DNA from: Actinomycetota bacterium
Lineage (GTDB): Bacteria; Actinomycetota; Acidimicrobiia; Acidimicrobiales; JAHWKP01
NCBI GenBank assembly: GCA_019347775.1
Contig: JAHWKP010000007.1
Location: forward strand, 1-20,816
Length of the DNA stretch: 20,816 bases
Direction: 5' to 3'
The notes below the pieces were generated by a model that ran no database searches, was not told where the DNA came from, and saw only the letters and a list, made by a program, of their open reading frames with translations. A program made the position numbers and the translations under genes. Positions 7,193-14,003 of this stretch are shown here, in pieces (the first letter of the stretch is position 1; every line of letters begins with the position of its first letter).

Positions 7193-8401
7193 GTGCGCCG
7201 TCTAGCCGTTCTCTCGATGCACACGTCGCCGCTGGCACAGCCCGGCTCCGGCGACGGAGGCGGGATGAATGTCTACGTGCGCGAGCTGGCTACGGCCCTC
7301 GCCCGTTCCGGCGTCGCGTGCGACGTCTACACCCGCGCCGAGAACACCGCCCAGGCTGCAACCGTGCGGATCGAACCAGGACTCGCCGTTCACCACATCG
7401 CCGCCGGGCCGATTGCTCCCGTCGCCAAGGAAGCGCTTCCCGACCTGGTCGACGACTTCGCCGAGGGCGTGATGCAGCGCATCGCCGACGGCACGGAGTT
7501 GATTCACGCCAACTACTGGCTCTCGGGTCAGGTCGGACACAAGGTCAAGCACGCCCTCGACCTGCCTCTGGTATCGACCTTCCACACTCTGGCCCGGGTG
7601 AAGGCAGCGGTCGAGGAGGACGAGCCGGTCCGGCGAGCGGTATCCGAAGGTGACACCGTGCGATGTTCGGACGCGCTGCTCGTTTCCTCGACGGAGGAGG
7701 CGCTCGATCTGGTGCGTCTCTACGACGCCGATCCGGAGCGGATCGAGATCGTCGCGCCGGGAGTGGACCACGCCTTCTTCGCCCCCGGCGACCAGGCCCA
7801 GGCCCGCCGGGCCGTCGGGCTCGCGCAGGACATCCCGGTGTTGTTGTTCGCGGGACGCATCCAGCCGTTGAAAGGTCTGGAGGTCGCCATTCGGGCCATG
7901 GCGCTGGTCGCCGGCTCTCCGGTCCTGGTCGTCGTCGGAGGACCGTCCGGGCCGCTCGGCGAAGCCGAGCTCGAGCGGGCGCGCAACCTCGCGATCGAGT
8001 TGGGGGTGCGCGACCGCGTGCGCTTCGTGCCCCCGCAGCCCCACGAGCTGCTCTCGACCTTCTACCGCGCCTCGGACGTGTGCCTGGTGCCGAGCCGGTC
8101 GGAGTCGTTCGGGCTGGTGGCGCTCGAAGCCGCCGCCTGTGGAACCCCGGTCGTGGCCGCCGCCGTAGGGGGGCTGCGCAATCTCGTCGAGCACGGGCGC
8201 ACGGGGTATCTGGTCGACAACCGCGACCCGGCCGCGTTCGCGGCCGCAATCGAAGTGGTGCTCGACGACCGTTGGCGGGCCGCTGAAATGTCGGTCGAAG
8301 CGGCCAGCAAGGCCCGGAACTACACGTGGGGAGCCGCGGCCACGGGGCTACGACACCTTTATGAGGAGCTGACGTCCCGAGCGCTCGTCGAGTGCCGCTG
8401 A
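7193..8401 (+). CDS. mshA: D-inositol-3-phosphate glycosyltransferase, mycothiol synthesis
   Basis: 402 residues from GTG 7193, 13 nt after the XRE stop; a longer in-frame reading from 7091 would lie inside the XRE gene. MshA joins UDP-GlcNAc to inositol 3-phosphate, the first step of mycothiol synthesis. The N-terminal signature VLSMHTSPLAQPGSGDGGGM and NVYVREL closely follow mycobacterial and corynebacterial MshA. Other GT-B/GT4 features are HANYWLSGQVG, FHTLARVKAAV, GRIQPLKG with Arg222 and Lys227 for the nucleotide phosphates, and the E-x7-E motif SESFGLVALEA with Glu304 and Glu312. The length is close to that of known MshA. The gene after it is a YbjN-domain gene, as in Mycobacterium (Rv0486-Rv0487). 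A general GT4 enzyme is the only alternative, and is less likely. Confidence 0.92.
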   Translation: MRRLAVLSMHTSPLAQPGSGDGGGMNVYVRELATALARSGVACDVYTRAENTAQAATVRIEPGLAVHHIAAGPIAPVAKEALPDLVDDFAEGVMQRIADGTELIHANYWLSGQVGHKVKHALDLPLVSTFHTLARVKAAVEEDEPVRRAVSEGDTVRCSDALLVSSTEEALDLVRLYDADPERIEIVAPGVDHAFFAPGDQAQARRAVGLAQDIPVLLFAGRIQPLKGLEVAIRAMALVAGSPVLVVVGGPSGPLGEAELERARNLAIELGVRDRVRFVPPQPHELLSTFYRASDVCLVPSRSESFGLVALEAAACGTPVVAAAVGGLRNLVEHGRTGYLVDNRDPAAFAAAIEVVLDDRWRAAEMSVEAASKARNYTWGAAATGLRHLYEELTSRALVECR

Positions 8402-8901
8402 ACCCGCAGAGCGCTGGATCGACCGAGCCGCTCGCACGATCCGATCTGGACGAGGTAGCAGACCGCATAGACGGCTGGGCCGACGCCCTCGCCTCCGGTG
8501 ACGCCGCCGTAATGGGAGTGGACCGGGACCGCTCGGAACCGTCGGCCCGCCGGTGGTTCATCCGCCTGCGCGGGGAGGACAAAGCCGTCACCACGGTCTG
8601 GCTGACGTTGCGGCAGCGCACGCTCCACGTCGAGACCCAGTTCATGCCCGCGCCGGAGGAGAACGTCGAGGCCTGTTTCGAGTACCTGTTGCGATCCAAC
8701 GCCGACCTCTATGGGCTGGCCTTCTGCATCGGAGCCGAGGAGGCGATCTATCTGGTCGGTCGTGCTCCGGCCGACGCGGTCGACGCCGAAACGCTGGACC
8801 GCTTGGTCGGCGGGGCGCTGGCGTGGACCGAAGAGCACTTCCGCAACGCCATGAGCATTGGGTACGCGTCCCGTTACCGCCACGGTCCGCGCGCAGGGTG
8901 A
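8392..8901 (+). CDS. YbjN-domain protein (Rv0487-like)
   Basis: 169 residues from GTG 8392, overlapping the end of mshA by 10 nt. The single domain has alternating strands and helices: RRWFIRLRGEDKAVTTVWLTL, TLHVETQFMPAPEENVEACFEYLLRSN, and GLAFCIGAEEAIYLVGRAP. This fits the YbjN fold, which resembles type III secretion chaperones. The position directly after mshA matches Rv0487 in mycobacteria, where the function is also undefined. The overlap implies translational coupling. A link to mycothiol metabolism is suggested only by neighbourhood. Confidence 0.82.
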   Translation: MPLNPQSAGSTEPLARSDLDEVADRIDGWADALASGDAAVMGVDRDRSEPSARRWFIRLRGEDKAVTTVWLTLRQRTLHVETQFMPAPEENVEACFEYLLRSNADLYGLAFCIGAEEAIYLVGRAPADAVDAETLDRLVGGALAWTEEHFRNAMSIGYASRYRHGPRAG

Positions 8902-8929
8902 GCGAACTCGCCGGCAACTATTGCCGCTC
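8900..8929 (+). terminator. Possible terminator hairpin after the mshA operon
   Basis: GGCAA-CTA-TTGCC (8913-8925) is a perfect short stem, inside an outer GAGCG/CGCTC pairing (8900-8904 with 8925-8929, sharing one base). There is no T-tract, so it is only a weak candidate. Confidence 0.3.
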
Positions 8930-9006
8930 CGTTAGCTCGTCGGTAAGGTGCCGAACGTCGGGCCCGAGGTGCGCGACGGCACCGTTCCTTCGGGGAAGTG
9001 GGAGCG

Positions 9007-10275
9007 ATGCCTGACGGTTCCTCGGGCCCCGGCGCGTCTGGGCCGAGCGGCTCACGGACGGTTCGGACCGCACATCGACCGGCCTTCGGTCTGATCCTCT
9101 CGATCACGGTCACGGGCATCGTCGGCTCCACCATTGTCAGCCCGATAACGCCCGACATCGTCGCTGATCTCGGCGGGGGCGATCGCGCCATCGGGCTCAT
9201 CGTCGCGGCGGTGGCCGCGCCGGGCATCCTGCTCGCCCCGATCATCGGCGTGCTGTCGGACCGCTACGGCCGGCGGGAAGTGGTCGTGCCCTGTCTCGTC
9301 ATCTTCGGCGTGGCCGGGGGCCTTGCTGCGATGGCCCCGACCCTGGGCGTGCTGATCGGGCTGCGACTTCTGCAGGGCTTCGGCTCGGCCGGGCTCATCA
9401 ACCTGGCGGTGACGATCATCGGAGACCACTGGGACGGGGTCGAACGGGCGCGGAAGATCGGCCAGAACGCGGCTGTGCTCACCTCGGCCATCCTCATCGC
9501 TCCTCCTCTCGGAGGGCTGCTGGGTTCGCTCTTCGGCTGGCGGGCTGCCTTCGTGCCGCTGTGGTTGGCCGTCGTCACCGGGGCAGTGCTCTGGCGGGCC
9601 CTTCCTCCCGGGGTCCGCCACGACGCATCTGTGGCCGACCAGATCCGAACCGCGCTTCCCTATCTCAAGACACTGACGGTGATCGGCGCCGTCGGCGCCG
9701 GGTTCATCACCTTCCTGTTGATCTTCGGGCTCTTTCTCACCGTCATGCCTCCTTTCCTGGCACGGGAGTTCGGCGCCTCGCCGGCCCTGCGGGGGCTGGT
9801 CGCCGGCGCCCCGGCCATCACCTCGACCATCGCCGCCCTCTCGCTGGGCCGGCTGCGGGGAGGGCTGAGGCCCAAGACGCTGGTGGCAGGGTCGGCGCTG
9901 TGCCTGGCCTTCGCCTTCGGGCTGATCTCGGTGGCACCGGCCATCTGGGTGGTGGTGCTGGCCGTGCTCGTATACGGGGTGGGCGAAGGGGTGATGATTC
10001 CGGTCCTGCAGGATGCCGTGGCGGGGGCGGCGCCGGGCCGAAGCCGGGGCGCCGTGGTCGCCCTTTTCGTCGGGTTCGTACGCATGGGACAGACCGCCGG
10101 GCCGCTGGTAGCCGCGCAGGGCCTGGCTTCTCTGGGCGCGCGCCCGACCTTCGCCATCGGAGCGGGCGTGGCAGGATGTCTCGGGTTGCTTGCCCCGCTG
10201 GGGGCCTGGCGGCTACTGTCAAGGCGGCCCCGCGGGGGGCCGGCAGACGGTGGGGCGGTGCCGGTAGCTCGTTGA
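9007..10275 (+). CDS. Major facilitator superfamily transporter (drug-exporter type)
   Basis: 422 residues from ATG 9007, with GGGGAAG 8 nt upstream; an in-frame GTG at 8998 would add three residues. About 12 hydrophobic segments are visible. Between segments 2 and 3 is motif A, GVLSDRYGRREVV, and the next pair contains GLRLLQGFGSAG, typical of the 12-helix proton-coupled exporters of the DHA1 group. The middle loop (about 205-222) is charged, as expected between the two six-helix halves. The substrate cannot be inferred. It probably has its own promoter: a TAAGGT box at 8943-8948 lies about 60 nt upstream. It is followed after 52 nt by the LytM peptidase gene. Confidence 0.88.
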   Translation: MPDGSSGPGASGPSGSRTVRTAHRPAFGLILSITVTGIVGSTIVSPITPDIVADLGGGDRAIGLIVAAVAAPGILLAPIIGVLSDRYGRREVVVPCLVIFGVAGGLAAMAPTLGVLIGLRLLQGFGSAGLINLAVTIIGDHWDGVERARKIGQNAAVLTSAILIAPPLGGLLGSLFGWRAAFVPLWLAVVTGAVLWRALPPGVRHDASVADQIRTALPYLKTLTVIGAVGAGFITFLLIFGLFLTVMPPFLAREFGASPALRGLVAGAPAITSTIAALSLGRLRGGLRPKTLVAGSALCLAFAFGLISVAPAIWVVVLAVLVYGVGEGVMIPVLQDAVAGAAPGRSRGAVVALFVGFVRMGQTAGPLVAAQGLASLGARPTFAIGAGVAGCLGLLAPLGAWRLLSRRPRGGPADGGAVPVAR

Positions 10276-10292
10276 GCTTTCGGATTTCCGAA
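10276..10292. repeat. Short inverted repeat between MFS and M23 genes
   Basis: TTCGG-ATTT-CCGAA forms a 5-bp stem with a 4-base loop just after the MFS stop. No T-tract follows. It could be a weak terminator or an operator half-site pair for the peptidase gene; the sequence does not decide. Confidence 0.3.
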
Positions 10293-10327
10293 GTTGTCCC
10301 CTGCCGTGCGGTACTCCAAACCGACGT

Positions 10328-11548
10328 ATGACGCCGACCAGGACACCTACCCCGACCGTCTCCGGACAGCCGTCTCTGTCCCGCTCGCCCGGTGCCTCGC
10401 GCCGCGTGCGGGTCATCGGAGCCTTCCTGGCCCTGCTGCTCGCCGGTGCGCTGCTTCCCATGGACGGCGCAGGCGCCGACTCTCTCGCCGCCCAGCGCCA
10501 GCGCCGGGCGGCGCTCCGGGCCGAGAAGGCCAAGCTGGCCGCCCGGCTCGACACACTCAAGGCCTCCGACCGTGAGCTGGAGTCGGCGGTGGCCACCCTC
10601 GGGGCCCAGGTCAAGGCCACCCAGGCTCAGGCATCGGCCGCCCGAAAGGCCGTCGAAGCCGCCCGCCAGGCCGTAGCCGCAGCAGAGGCCGAACTCGCCC
10701 GTACGCAGGCTGAGATCGCCAAGATGGAGGCCGAGGTCAAGGCACGGGCTGTCGCCGCCTACGTCAGGCCCCAGGGTGACCTGATCTCTTCGGTCGCTAC
10801 GTCGTCCGACCTGAACGAGGCCACCCGGCGCACCGCCTTCCTGTCCCAGGTAGCCAACCGCGGTCGCGACGTCGTCGACCGCCTGGGCGCCGCCCGGGAG
10901 GACCAGGAGATCCAGCAGGCCGCGGCCAAGAAGGCCCGCGAAGCCGCCGACGCCCGCAAGGCTGCGGCTGACGCCAAGGCGGCTCAGGCCGAAACCGCGC
11001 TGTTCGAACAGGCCCGGGCCAAGGCCGCCCTCGAAGGGCGCATGTCGGAGTACCAGTCGCAGATGGCAGCCATGGCTGCCAGCGACGCAGCGCTGTCGAG
11101 CATCATCCGCCAGCGCGAGGCCGAGTTCGCCGGCCGGGCGTCCCGATCCGGGGGCGGCGTCGTCGGCGGTGCCGCTTCGGCCGCCGGTCTGATCTGGCCC
11201 ACGAGGGGCCGGGTGACCAGCGAATACGGCTACCGCTGGGGACGGATGCACCAGGGAATCGACATCGGGACGGGAACCGGCACGCCGATCGTCGCATCCA
11301 AGGGCGGCGAGGTCATCTTCGCCGGCACCCAGGGCGGCTATGGACGCACCGTGGTCATCGCCCACGGTGGCGGCTTCTCCACTCTGTATGCGCACCAGTC
11401 GTCGATCGCCGTCTCCGACGGAGCCAACGTCGACCGCGGCCAGGTCATCGGCTACGTGGGCAACACCGGCAACTCCACCGGCGCCCACCTGCACTTCGAG
11501 ACCCGCGTCAACGGCTCCGCCCAAAATCCCCGCCGCTACCTCCCCTAG
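10328..11548 (+). CDS. Secreted LytM/M23-family peptidoglycan endopeptidase with coiled coil
   Basis: 406 residues from ATG 10328. The basic N terminus and hydrophobic stretch at 28-46 form a signal peptide with likely cleavage after about AGA50. Residues about 52-145 and 185-270 are Ala/Glu/Lys-rich coiled coils resembling EnvC- or NlpD-like regulators. A Gly-rich hinge (about 274-282) leads to the M23 domain, 288-406. Zinc ligands are all present: His308 and Asp312 (HQGID) and His389 (HLH), with the catalytic His356 (YAH) and His387. The intact site suggests an active cell-wall hydrolase rather than a degenerate activator. A role in cell separation or wall remodelling is a family inference. 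Confidence 0.92.
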   Translation: MTPTRTPTPTVSGQPSLSRSPGASRRVRVIGAFLALLLAGALLPMDGAGADSLAAQRQRRAALRAEKAKLAARLDTLKASDRELESAVATLGAQVKATQAQASAARKAVEAARQAVAAAEAELARTQAEIAKMEAEVKARAVAAYVRPQGDLISSVATSSDLNEATRRTAFLSQVANRGRDVVDRLGAAREDQEIQQAAAKKAREAADARKAAADAKAAQAETALFEQARAKAALEGRMSEYQSQMAAMAASDAALSSIIRQREAEFAGRASRSGGGVVGGAASAAGLIWPTRGRVTSEYGYRWGRMHQGIDIGTGTGTPIVASKGGEVIFAGTQGGYGRTVVIAHGGGFSTLYAHQSSIAVSDGANVDRGQVIGYVGNTGNSTGAHLHFETRVNGSAQNPRRYLP

Positions 11549-11568
11549 CCCCTCCGGGGTGCGGCTAG
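11545..11568. terminator. Candidate bidirectional terminator between M23 and proC genes
   Basis: CTAGCC (11545-11550) and GGCTAG (11563-11568) are perfect inverted arms around a 12-base loop. An internal CCCC-TCC-GGGG stem competes. Both arms contain the TAG stop of one convergent gene. No long T-tract. Confidence 0.5.
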
Positions 11569-12359
11569 CTCGAGCCGAGCTCTTTGGAGCGGGCGGTGGC
11601 GGCTTTGACTGCGGCGACTACCGACCCGGGGAAACCTTCTTCGCGGAGCATCTGGAGCCCGGCCGCGGTGGTGCCGCCAGGAGACGTGACCGCTTCGCGT
11701 AACTGAGCCGGCGACTCGGCGGACCCCTCAAGCAGCCGGCCGGCGCCGATGACGGTCTGCCGGGCCAGCAGGCCGGCCACATCGGCGTCGAGCCCGGCCG
11801 CGATGCCGGCGTCCGCGAGGGCCTCAGTTAGCAAGAAGACATAGGCGGGCCCCGAGCCGGACAACCCGGTCACGGCGTCGAGCGCGGCCTCGTCCACCCG
11901 CACCACCTGACCGACCGCGCCGAGGATCGACTCGGCCCAGTCGAGATCGTCGGGCCCGGCCGCCGAGCCGGGCGCGATCGCGGCCGCCCCTGCTCCGACC
12001 TGGGCCGGCGTGTTCGGCATGGCCCGGACGACCGGCGTGCCCGCCGGCAGGTGCTTCTCCAGGCTCGCCGTCGTCACCCCCGCCGCGATGGACAGGACTC
12101 GCCCGCATCCCTGGGCGGCCACAGCCCGGCAAGCGTCGTCGACGTGTTGCGGCTTGACGGCGACGACGACCCCATCGGCGGCTCCGGCCGTCTCGACCAC
12201 CCCGACGCCGGGGAACTGCGCCGAGAGCGCGGCCCGGCGACCGGCGTCGGGCTCGACCACCCCCAACTCGCCCGGAGATCGGCCGGCCGACAGCAGGCCG
12301 GCCAGGAGGGCCTCGCCCATGCGCCCTCCGCCCACGATCAGAAGCGGTACCCGTGCCAT
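11565..12359 (-). CDS. proC: Pyrroline-5-carboxylate reductase
   Basis: 264 residues from ATG at the complement of 12357-12359. ProC reduces 1-pyrroline-5-carboxylate to L-proline with NAD(P)H, the last step of proline synthesis. The N-terminal Rossmann motif is LLIVGGGRMGEALLAGL. Later come VVVAVKPQ, VVRAMPNTPAQVGAG, the LSGSGPAYVFLLTEAL hinge of the dimerisation domain, and the C-terminal family signature REAVTSPGGTTAAGL. The length is normal for the family. It is divergent from a small HTH gene that in mycobacteria (Rv0500A) lies directly downstream of proC on the same strand. Confidence 0.95.
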   Translation of the reverse strand: MARVPLLIVGGGRMGEALLAGLLSAGRSPGELGVVEPDAGRRAALSAQFPGVGVVETAGAADGVVVAVKPQHVDDACRAVAAQGCGRVLSIAAGVTTASLEKHLPAGTPVVRAMPNTPAQVGAGAAAIAPGSAAGPDDLDWAESILGAVGQVVRVDEAALDAVTGLSGSGPAYVFLLTEALADAGIAAGLDADVAGLLARQTVIGAGRLLEGSAESPAQLREAVTSPGGTTAAGLQMLREEGFPGSVVAAVKAATARSKELGSS

Positions 12360-12425
12360 GGCCCGATCTTCGCACCAGTCCCACGATCACCAGAAGTCCC
12401 AGTGGCAAGACCAGCCCCACCCGGG

Positions 12426-12431
12426 TACAGT
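12426..12431 (+). promoter_or_regulatory. Candidate -10 box (TACAGT) for the small HTH gene
   Basis: TACAGT in the divergent proC/HTH spacer fits TANNNT. It lies 20 nt before GTG 12452, and a GGAGAGG element sits in the leader, so this promoter would give a short leader rather than a leaderless message. Confidence 0.4.
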
Positions 12432-12451
12432 CGGTATCAAGCGGAGAGGGG

Positions 12452-12658
12452 GTGTCCCAGCTGGAACCCACAAATTATTCAGGGGCCCGATTCCTTACGG
12501 TCGCGGAAGTCGCCGATCTCGTGCGGGTCTCGAACATGACCGTGTATCGGTTGATCCAGCAGGGCGAGTTGCCTGCGATCCGGGTCGGCAGGTCCTACCG
12601 GATCAAGTCCGAAGACGTCGACCGCCTACTCGCCGCGCAATACCAGTCGGCGGGTTAA
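12452..12658 (+). CDS. Small excisionase/MerR-type HTH DNA-binding protein (Rv0500A-like)
   Basis: 68 residues from GTG 12452; GGAGAGG (12443-12449) lies only 2 nt upstream, so the start is somewhat uncertain. The protein is almost entirely one winged-helix HTH: FLTVAEVADLVRVSNMTVYR, LIQQGELPAIRVGRSYRI, KSEDVDRLLAAQY. The VSNMTVYRLI recognition helix and the VGRSYRI wing match Rv0500A of Mycobacterium tuberculosis, which is also next to proC. A phage excisionase role is unlikely, because no integrase is near and the gene sits in conserved chromosomal context. Targets are unknown. Confidence 0.85.
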   Translation: MSQLEPTNYSGARFLTVAEVADLVRVSNMTVYRLIQQGELPAIRVGRSYRIKSEDVDRLLAAQYQSAG

Positions 12659-12690
12659 GGCCTGCCAGCAGCATCGGCGAGACTCCGGGG

Positions 12691-13509
12691 GTGGCACGCC
12701 CCTACGACACGATCTCGTTCCTGTCCGACTACGGGACGGGTGACGAATTCGTCGGTGTCGTCCATTCAGTCGTCCGCTCGATCGCGCCGCACGCCACCGT
12801 CGTCGACATCACCCATGGCGTAGCCCCTCATGACGTGCGCGCCGGCGCCCTCACCCTCGTGCGGGCCTGTCAGTACATGGTCCCCGGTGTGGTTCTCGCC
12901 GTGGTCGACCCCGGCGTAGGCACGGAACGCCGAGGTGTGGCCGTCGAAGTCGGGGAGGGCGCGTCGGTCCTGGTCGGGCCGGACAACGGCCTGCTCGCTC
13001 CCACGGTCGCCATGACCGGCGGCGCCGGGCGATGCATCTCGCTGATCGACGACAAGTACCACCTCGAGTCGGCCGGAGCGACCTTCGCCGGCCGCGACAT
13101 CCTCGGGCCGGTCGCCGCCCACCTGTGCAACGGAGTGGACATGGCCGAGTTCGGAGAACCCATCGACCCGGTCAGCCTGCTGCCCGGGGTCGTGCCCTTG
13201 TCGCAGACCGACGAGAAGACCGGCGCGATCCGCGCCGAAGTGCTCTGGGTCGACCGCTTCGGCAACGCCCAGCTCAACGTCGGCCCCGAGGACGTGGCCG
13301 CCTGGGACGAGCGCATCTCGGTGAAGTGGTCGGACCAGACCCGCACCGCCAAGCGCACCAACAACTACGCCGATCTCGGCCACGGACAACTTGGCTTGGT
13401 CCTCGACTCCTACGGCTTGCTCGCGCTGGCCTTCGACCGCCGCCCGGCCGCCGACGAGCTGCATCTGCGTCCCGGCGACGGCGTGATGTTGTCGGAGGCC
13501 ACGGCGTGA
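12691..13509 (+). CDS. DUF62 SAM hydrolase-like protein (S-adenosylmethionine hydroxide adenosyltransferase family)
   Basis: 272 residues from GTG 12691, 32 nt after the HTH gene. Family members split SAM into adenosine and methionine with water, and are related to fluorinase and chlorinase. The DUF62 landmarks are ISFLSDYGTGDEFVG (10-22), VDITHGVAPHDVRAGA (38-52), VVDPGVGTERRG with Asp73 and Arg80 of the Asp-Arg-His triad, VGPDNGLL (95-102), and LWVDRFGNAQLNV in the C-terminal domain. The expected TFHGRD reads TFAGRD, so the triad histidine is Ala133. Asp-Arg retention places it with DUF62 rather than the halogenases; activity is uncertain. A 28-residue membrane peptide gene overlaps its stop. 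Confidence 0.88.
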   Translation: MARPYDTISFLSDYGTGDEFVGVVHSVVRSIAPHATVVDITHGVAPHDVRAGALTLVRACQYMVPGVVLAVVDPGVGTERRGVAVEVGEGASVLVGPDNGLLAPTVAMTGGAGRCISLIDDKYHLESAGATFAGRDILGPVAAHLCNGVDMAEFGEPIDPVSLLPGVVPLSQTDEKTGAIRAEVLWVDRFGNAQLNVGPEDVAAWDERISVKWSDQTRTAKRTNNYADLGHGQLGLVLDSYGLLALAFDRRPAADELHLRPGDGVMLSEATA

Positions 13510-13592
13510 GGAGGGGCACGACGATCGTGCTGGCGATCCTCCTGATCGCCATCTTCGCCGCCGCCATCATCCAGCTTTTGCTCGCTCGCTGA
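13506..13592 (+). CDS. 28-residue single-span membrane peptide
   Basis: A tiny gene below usual size cut-offs. GTG 13506 overlaps the SAM-hydrolase stop as GTGA, and a clear GGAGG (13494-13498) lies 7 nt upstream. The peptide starts MRRGTT, then one hydrophobic span of about 20 residues (IVLAILLIAIFAAAIIQLLL) and ends AR and TGA. The positive N terminus and short tail suggest a single membrane helix. I know no matching family. Translation is probably coupled to the upstream gene. It might be a membrane anchor, toxin-like peptide or partner of a transporter; none of these is shown. Confidence 0.6.
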   Translation: MRRGTTIVLAILLIAIFAAAIIQLLLAR

Positions 13593-13636
13593 TCGTGCTG
13601 ACCTAATTCGGCCGCCCACTGCGGCGGAAGCCGTGG

Positions 13637-13642
13637 TACTGT
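13637..13642 (+). promoter_or_regulatory. Candidate -10 box (TACTGT) for leaderless padR gene
   Basis: TACTGT ends 7 nt before GTG 13650 with no ribosome binding site between. This supports GTG 13650 over the in-frame GTG at 13641, which would lie inside the -10 box. A GCCGC/GCGGC inverted repeat lies just upstream, near 13611-13625. Confidence 0.5.
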
Positions 13643-13649
13643 GCAATGC

Positions 13650-14003
13650 GTGGTAGCCACCTCTCCAGCATTGGACACATCCCAACTACTCAAAGGCGTC
13701 CTCGACATCGCTGTCCTCGCCGTCGTGCGCGATGAGGACGGATACGGCTACGACGTCGTCCGGCGCCTTCGAGCGCGGGGGCTCTCTGACGTCGGCGATG
13801 CCTCCGTCTACGGCACGCTCCGACGGCTGTATCAGAGCGGCGCGCTCACGTCCTACGTGGTCCCCAGCGAATCCGGCCCGCACCGCAAGTACTACGCCAT
13901 CAACCGCGTCGGGCGTGACTTGCTCGCCAATTCCGCCAAGGCGTGGCGGGAGTTCTCCGAAACCATCGACAACGTGCTGGCAGCCGACGAGGAGGCAGCG
14001 TGA
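13650..14003 (+). CDS. PadR-family transcriptional regulator
   Basis: 117 residues from GTG 13650. The winged-helix domain is SQLLKGVLDIAVLAVV, DGYGYDVVRRLRARG, DASVYGTLRRLYQSGAL, SGPHRKYYAINRVGRDLL, as in PadR/Lineage-1 regulators. A short C-terminal helix (about 98-117) should form the dimer interface. PadR proteins often repress a neighbouring membrane protein or transporter. Here the stop overlaps the start of a HAAS-domain membrane protein (GTGA), a common PadR partner, so the two probably form one regulated unit and may be self-controlled through the promoter at 13637. Confidence 0.9.
   Translation: MVATSPALDTSQLLKGVLDIAVLAVVRDEDGYGYDVVRRLRARGLSDVGDASVYGTLRRLYQSGALTSYVVPSESGPHRKYYAINRVGRDLLANSAKAWREFSETIDNVLAADEEAA

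Noticed and set aside
9818..11524. 568-codon open frame on the minus strand
   Set aside because: Antisense to the MFS and M23 genes, which both have full family signatures. Gly/Arg/Pro-rich shadow product.
12452..12658. Small HTH gene as a phage excisionase marking a mobile element
   Set aside because: No integrase, attachment repeats or change in base composition. It matches a chromosomal gene found beside proC in mycobacteria.
12691..13509. Possible fluorinase or chlorinase
   Set aside because: Asp73 and Arg80 of the water-using DUF62 group are kept, and no halometabolite genes are nearby. The His-to-Ala change alone does not indicate a halogenase.
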